From: Clostridiales bacterium UBA1777
Lineage (GTDB): Bacteria; Bacillota; Clostridia; Oscillospirales; Oscillospiraceae
Assembly: GCA_002315275.1 (NCBI GenBank)
Contig: DCGN01000039.1
Location: 1-18,200, forward strand
Length of the DNA: 18,200 bases
Direction: 5' to 3'
Shown: positions 14,226 to 18,200 of the stretch, piece after piece
Numbering within the stretch: position 1 is the first letter of the stretch
How the letters are laid out: each line of letters begins with the position of its first letter
Notes under the pieces: generated by a model
The model's database searches: none
Told to the model about the DNA's origin: nothing
What the model saw: only the letters and a program-made list of their open reading frames with translations
Position numbers and translations under genes: made by a program

Positions 14226-15401
14226 TTACTTAGCGAGGAAGTCAGCCGCTACCTGACAGTAGAGCTCGGCACCGCCCATGAGCGCGTCCTCGTCGATCAT
14301 GAATTTGGGGCTGTGGTGGGAGGCTGTAGTGCCGGCGGCCTCGTTTCCGATACCGACGAACGCGAGCACACCCATCTTATCGGGAGCAGCGGAGATGAGG
14401 AAGGAGAGGTCCTCGCCGCCCATAGTGGGGTCATAGTCATAGAGGCCGTCCTCGCCGTATATCTTCTTCACGGCGCCCTCGCACAGAGCAGCCATGGCGG
14501 GATGGTTCACCGTGGGCATGACCATGTTGGTGTACTTGGTCGTGACCTGGCAGCGGTAAGCCTCGCCGGTAGCCTTGGCGATACGCTCGATCCTCTCCGG
14601 GAACTCGTTAAATACCCGCTCGGAGAAGCAGCGCGTTGTACCTGCGAGATAGCCCTTGTCTGCGATGACGTTCCAGCGGGAGCCGACATCGATGCGGCCG
14701 ACCGTGAGAACGGCGGGGTCGATCGGGCGGAACTCTCTGGAGACGAGCGTCTGCAGGGAGCTGACTATCGCGACGGAGCAGGTCGCGGCGTCGATGCAGG
14801 CGTGAGGCTCGGCACCGTGGCCGCCCTTGCCCTGCACCCAGATCTCAAACTCTGCGGCGGAGGCCATGCGTGGGCCTGCCGCACATACGACCTTGCCGGA
14901 CGGAACGGGACTCCAGAGATGGATACCGAAAACAGAATCCACGCCCTCGAGAGCACCGTCTGCTATCATGCCTTTTGCGCCCTCGGCGATCTCCTCTGCG
15001 GGCTGGAAGGCAAGCTTTACTGTGCCCTCGAGCTCATCCTTGATATCGTTGAGGATGCAGGCAGCCGTGAGGAGCATAGCGGTGTGGCCGTCATGACCGC
15101 AGGCGTGCATCACGCCGTCATTCTTGGACTTGAAGGGAAGATCGTTTTCCTCGGTGACGGTGAGCGCGTCCATATCGCCGCGGAGAAGGATGGTCTTGCC
15201 GGGCTTTGCACCCTTGATTGTTGCGAGAACGCCGGTCTCAAGGCCGCACATAACATACGGGATACCCAATCTGTCGAGCTCGGAGCGGACGAACTTGCTC
15301 GTCTCGTATTCCTTGCCGCTGACCTCGGGGTTCTCATGTAGCTTACGGCGGACGGAGATGATATAATCGCTGTACTTCTGGGCGGTTTTCTTAATATCCA
15401 T
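14226..15401 (-). CDS. M20D-family metallo-amidohydrolase, copy 3 (proximal to transporter)
   Basis: This 391-residue paralogue is the most canonical of the three. It has Cys101 and His103 ('MHACGHDGH'), Glu136/Glu137 in 'QPAEEIAEGA', His161 in 'GIHLWSPVPSG' and a C-terminal His in 'ASHHSPKF'. The 'GIHLWSPVPSG' context is that of IAA-amino-acid/hippurate-type hydrolases. ATG 15401 is chosen over the GTG at 15410 because AAGGAAG lies eight bases upstream of the ATG. It is the first hydrolase after the transporter gene. The three copies align without gaps over at least their first 137 residues, which points to tandem duplication followed by divergence. Confidence 0.92.
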   Translation of the reverse strand: MDIKKTAQKYSDYIISVRRKLHENPEVSGKEYETSKFVRSELDRLGIPYVMCGLETGVLATIKGAKPGKTILLRGDMDALTVTEENDLPFKSKNDGVMHACGHDGHTAMLLTAACILNDIKDELEGTVKLAFQPAEEIAEGAKGMIADGALEGVDSVFGIHLWSPVPSGKVVCAAGPRMASAAEFEIWVQGKGGHGAEPHACIDAATCSVAIVSSLQTLVSREFRPIDPAVLTVGRIDVGSRWNVIADKGYLAGTTRCFSERVFNEFPERIERIAKATGEAYRCQVTTKYTNMVMPTVNHPAMAALCEGAVKKIYGEDGLYDYDPTMGGEDLSFLISAAPDKMGVLAFVGIGNEAAGTTASHHSPKFMIDEDALMGGAELYCQVAADFLAK

Positions 15402-15441
15402 AGCTTGCACTTCCTTTTGTGATTTGAGGTAATATACATCC

Positions 15442-15469
15442 GCCGTGCGACAGAGAACTGCCGCACGGC
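15442..15469 (-). repeat. Hairpin in the transporter-hydrolase gap
   Basis: GCCGTGCG (15442-15449) pairs with CGCACGGC (15462-15469), and CAG/CTG inside extends the stem around an AGAA (UUCU leftward) loop. There is no U-run downstream, so it probably stabilises or partitions the operon mRNA rather than ending it. Confidence 0.55.
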
Positions 15470-15502
15470 AAGATAAGATGTTATGCGGATTTTAAATACG
15501 GC

Positions 15503-16720
15503 TTAGAAGAGGTTCGTGAAGAAGCCTGCAATGATGACGGAGGTGATGGTAACGGTGGTGAAGCCGCCGACGATCATGCTGGGGTACATCTGGGACATAA
15601 GGAAGTCGTACTCGTCCTTGTCCTGGCCGAGAGCCTTGCAGGTGTTCTCGGTGATGATGGCATTGGGGGGGAAGCCGTAGAGAGCGGTAAGACCGTTCGC
15701 AAGAGCGAGGGCAAAGTCAACCTTCAGGAGCTTTGCCGCAACGAACTCGAACAGAGCCATGCCTGCGACACCGACAACGATGAGGAGGAGCATGGGGCCG
15801 ATAACGGAGCCGAGCATCTCGGGGGTAGCGGTCTTAAGGCCGTCAAAGATGTACATCATAAGAGCGAACATCATGATGCCGTAGGAATTAGCCTTGTTGA
15901 GGGAGTTGACATCGAGGAAGCCGAGGCTGGTGAAGATAACGCCGAGGACGAGAGCCCAGACAGCGCCGGAGATCTTGCCGATGCCGGGGAATGCGACGGT
16001 ACCGAGCTGAGTTGCGACCCAAGCGATGATACCGAGCTTGAGAAGGACCATGACGGGGCCGTTCCACTTCTCGGGGATAGCGGGGATGAGCTTCTTCTTG
16101 GCGCCCTTGTTGGCTTCGCCTGCCTCGAGGGAGTTGGCCTTCTTGATGGCGTCCATGTCAGCCTTGGAGATCTCGCCGCTGCGGTACTTCTTAAGGAGCT
16201 TCTTGCCTTCGAGCTGGAGGCAGACAGCGGTGAGGGGGTAGCCTGCGAAGCCCTGTACGCAGTACATTGCGATTGCAAAGAGAGCTGCGGCCTCAAGGCC
16301 CTTCTCTGTTGCGGCAGTCTGCATGGTGACAGCAGCAACGATACCGCCGGTGAGAGGAGGCAGACCTGCAACGACAAACTCTCTGCCGATGATGGGGATG
16401 CAGATGAACCAGCATGCAAGGCACATACCTGCAAGGCCGGCGAGGCAGATGACGATGGTCTTCCACTGCTCACCGAGCTGCTTGAGGGAGATGATGGTGC
16501 CCATATGGGTTATAAGCAGATAAATGCCGATGGTGGAGCCGAAGGGGATCAGGTTGGAATCGGAAATGACGGTTGCGGGGAGAATCGTCCAGTAACCGAT
16601 GAGCATGACGACTGCCGTTACGAAAACGGAAGGCACCCATGCCTTGGTAACGTTGGACACGGCTTCACCTATAAGATAGGCAACAGCACAGATAACGAAT
16701 GCCAGAGCGAAATTGTACAT
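15503..16720 (-). CDS. Polytopic membrane transporter, GltS-like architecture
   Basis: This 405-residue integral membrane protein has about ten to twelve hydrophobic segments in two halves (about 1-170 and 221-405). A charged cytoplasmic loop with 'EGKKLLKKYRSGEISKADMD' and 'GEANKGAKKKL' lies between them. Glycine- and proline-rich breaks, 'GLPPLTGGIVAAVTMQTAA' (about 119-137) and 'NGLTALYGFPPNAIITENT' (about 342-360), sit at equivalent places in each half, resembling the re-entrant loops of sodium/glutamate (GltS) and related two-fold transporters. I cannot assign a named family with certainty. As first gene before three M20D hydrolases, it plausibly imports their amide substrates or moves a product. 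TAGGAGG sits seven bases before the ATG. Confidence 0.8.
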   Translation of the reverse strand: MYNFALAFVICAVAYLIGEAVSNVTKAWVPSVFVTAVVMLIGYWTILPATVISDSNLIPFGSTIGIYLLITHMGTIISLKQLGEQWKTIVICLAGLAGMCLACWFICIPIIGREFVVAGLPPLTGGIVAAVTMQTAATEKGLEAAALFAIAMYCVQGFAGYPLTAVCLQLEGKKLLKKYRSGEISKADMDAIKKANSLEAGEANKGAKKKLIPAIPEKWNGPVMVLLKLGIIAWVATQLGTVAFPGIGKISGAVWALVLGVIFTSLGFLDVNSLNKANSYGIMMFALMMYIFDGLKTATPEMLGSVIGPMLLLIVVGVAGMALFEFVAAKLLKVDFALALANGLTALYGFPPNAIITENTCKALGQDKDEYDFLMSQMYPSMIVGGFTTVTITSVIIAGFFTNLF

Positions 16721-16830
16721 GTGTTTTCCTCCTATTGGATTTCTCTATAATATCCGTGGCCGCGCCGCGGTTATTATTCACTGTAGGAATGCAATCATTT
16801 ACACCACTAAATAATTAAAAAGATGTTAAT

Positions 16831-16859
16831 ATTTTAATGGAAATATCGCCGATGTGCAA
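16831..16859 (-). promoter_or_regulatory. Promoter of the transporter/M20 operon
   Basis: Read leftward, TTGCAC (16854-16859) and TAAAAT (16831-16836) are 17 bp apart. The leader is about 100 nt long and holds a GC-rich CCGCGG/CCACGG imperfect stem near 16755-16772. Confidence 0.65.
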
Positions 16860-16871
16860 CTGTGACTAATG

Positions 16872-16905
16872 ACGAAATACGCGCCTGCTGCGGCGCGTAT
16901 TTCGT
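16872..16905. terminator. Perfect 14-bp hairpin, probable terminator of the lipoprotein gene
   Basis: ACGAAATACGCGCC (16872-16885) and GGCGCGTATTTCGT (16892-16905) pair without a mismatch around a six-base loop. The GC core with A-rich and T-rich arms is the layout of a bidirectional intrinsic terminator whose U-tract lies inside the stem. It sits 100 bp past the lipoprotein stop and just before the operon promoter on the same strand, so it would insulate the two. Confidence 0.6.
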
Positions 16906-17004
16906 GGCATATGCACATTGAGATGCTTGTATTTACGGTGCTTCGGTCAAACAGAGGGTCATATCGCGCGCTGCGGCCGATCACGCCCGCCTCCCGCGGG
17001 GGAA

Positions 17005-17772
17005 TCACTTGAGCTTTGCGGAAAGCTCTGCGATAACGCTCTCTATTGCGAGGATCTCCTCAACGTATTTATCGGCGCGCTCGACGTATTTGCCGCATTC
17101 GTTAAGCAGCTCATCGTATAGCTTCTGCTGAGAAAGCACGTCCATAAATGACTTCTCAAGCAGAAGGTCTATCTCCGTCTCTACCGAAGCCTCAAGCTTT
17201 TTGAGAATGCCTATAAGCTCGCGCAGCTCCGGCTCGGAGGAGGCCGTGCTCTCGGCGGCTTTCAAAAGCTCGTCATACAGCTTATCCGCCTTTACAAGCG
17301 CCACGGAGGCGCTGCCGTACTCTCGCGCATCGGTGTATGCTCTGCTCTCGGCTACATCCTCCGCTATGGTGTCCAGCGTATCACCGATCGACTCGACAAA
17401 GAGAATGAACTCGTCCGCTCCGATGTACTGCTCAAGCCGCAGGACGGCCTGACCGTAGGAGATATATACGCTGTCTATCCCCTCTCCGCCCGCGGCGGTC
17501 ACCTTGGCGTAGTGCTCGGAATATTCGCGGATGATGCCCGCGTTTATCATCAGCCTCTCATCCGGCACTCTGTTGCCGCAGGGATACGGGTTGGCGCGCA
17601 CGAAGTTTGCAAACTCGGCGACAGCCTCCGCCATTTCGGTGTTGGTGCTGTTGACGACAACATTGTCGCGGATGATCTCCTCGGAGGTGTCCTTTATAAG
17701 CTCCTCGACGGCGCAGCCGCACAGCGACACGGCCATGCAGAGCGTGAGCACAAGAGCGACGGCTTTCTTCAT
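17005..17772 (-). CDS. Lipoprotein of unknown function, largely helical
   Basis: This 255-residue protein starts with a lipoprotein signal ('MKKAVALVLTLCMAVSLCGC') whose lipobox Leu-Cys-Gly-Cys puts the lipidated cysteine at residue 20, so the mature protein should be tethered to the outer face of the membrane. The rest is rich in Glu, Leu and Ala, with long predicted helices and possible coiled coil (about 110-255), and I recognise no family. ATG 17772 is chosen because AGGGGA lies about nine bases upstream; the ATG at 17781 would leave no spacing from that site. It begins 31 bp after the alanine racemase stop on the same strand, so the pair is probably cotranscribed. Confidence 0.8.
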   Translation of the reverse strand: MKKAVALVLTLCMAVSLCGCAVEELIKDTSEEIIRDNVVVNSTNTEMAEAVAEFANFVRANPYPCGNRVPDERLMINAGIIREYSEHYAKVTAAGGEGIDSVYISYGQAVLRLEQYIGADEFILFVESIGDTLDTIAEDVAESRAYTDAREYGSASVALVKADKLYDELLKAAESTASSEPELRELIGILKKLEASVETEIDLLLEKSFMDVLSQQKLYDELLNECGKYVERADKYVEEILAIESVIAELSAKLK

Positions 17773-17803
17773 ATAAATCATTCCCCTTGTCGTAAGTACT
17801 GCC

Positions 17804-18200
17804 TCAGTTTATATCGTATACTCTCGGAACACGCTTCGAGACGGAGCACAGCAGCTCATACGGTATCGTGCCCGCCGCCTCGGCGATCTTATATATGCTG
17901 TTCCTCTCGCCGAATATCTCGACCTCGCTGCCGACCTCGACGGCCGGAAAATCCGTCAGGTCGAGCATGCACATATCCATGCAGATGCTGCCGCGCTGAG
18001 GGGCGAAGCCGCCCTCAACCGCGTAGGAGCACTTGTCGGAGCTTGCGCGGAGCAGCCCGTCCGCATAGCCGATGCCGAGGATGCCCATGCGGGTGCGGCG
18101 GTCGGTCACGAAGCGGCGGCCGTAGCTGACGGAGGTGCCCGGCTCGTAATACTTGATCGTGCTGACGGTCGTGACGAGCCTCATGCAGGGGCGAAGGCCG
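17804..18200 (-). CDS. alr: Alanine racemase, C-terminal part (partial)
   Basis: The reading frame continues out of the right edge of the window, so only the last 132 or so residues are in view. They begin 'GLRPC' and include 'SVSYGRRFVT', 'GILGIGYADGLLR' with the conserved Tyr of the second catalytic base, 'GSICMDMCMLDLTD' and the end 'KRVPRVYDIN', all diagnostic of the Alr C-terminal beta domain. The family uses pyridoxal phosphate to interconvert L- and D-alanine for peptidoglycan; the lysine that carries the cofactor is in the unseen N-terminal part. The internal Met at 18184 is not the start. Confidence 0.92.
   Translation of the reverse strand, partial: GLRPCMRLVTTVSTIKYYEPGTSVSYGRRFVTDRRTRMGILGIGYADGLLRASSDKCSYAVEGGFAPQRGSICMDMCMLDLTDFPAVEVGSEVEIFGERNSIYKIAEAAGTIPYELLCSVSKRVPRVYDIN

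Overview
The window reads as chromosomal backbone of an anaerobic, low-to-mid GC Gram-positive of the class Clostridia, most likely a gut Oscillospiraceae/Ruminococcaceae-type organism. This is inferred from content: a dimeric-type glycyl-tRNA synthetase, a YrzB/DUF1292 protein, a BofC-C-like protein, dapF and alr for a diaminopimelate-type wall, AGGAGG-type ribosome binding sites, TTGACA/TATAAT-type promoters, and the REP-like intergenic repeats often seen in gut Clostridia. I see no phage, insertion sequence, CRISPR array, tRNA or rRNA.

Layout. (1) 1-2200: the 3' end of dapF (+) converges on and overlaps a leftward two-component system, an OmpR-type regulator followed by a sensor kinase, with an inverted repeat in its own promoter. 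(2) 2291-5891: two rightward single-gene units, glycyl-tRNA synthetase and a long NAD+ synthetase whose fused amidase domain appears to lack its catalytic cysteine; the second ends in a terminator. (3) 5892-6381: about 490 non-coding bases packed with at least three kinds of inverted or dispersed repeat. (4) 6382-7383: leftward genes for a BofC-C-like exported protein and a DUF1292 protein, followed by a roughly 180-nt structured RNA with 6S-like architecture and a strong terminator. (5) 7583-11636: rightward envelope genes, namely a class A penicillin-binding protein with an EAAAA-repeat tail, a small conserved protein started by TTG, and a secreted four-SH3 NlpC/P60 hydrolase. (6) 11637-16860: a leftward operon of a polytopic membrane transporter followed by three tandem paralogous M20D metallo-amidohydrolases, from one clear promoter to one clear terminator. 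(7) 16872-18200: a perfect 14-bp hairpin, a lipoprotein of unknown function, and the 3' end of alanine racemase.

How the genes fit together: dapF and alr supply wall precursors, the penicillin-binding protein polymerises and crosslinks the wall, and the SH3-NlpC/P60 protein probably cuts it. The transporter and three hydrolases look like a self-contained uptake and deacylation module for N-acyl amino acids or related amides. The observations most worth following up are the apparently dead glutaminase half of NadE, the 6S-like RNA, and the transporter-plus-three-hydrolases operon with its hairpin-filled intercistronic gaps. No wholly unknown system was found.
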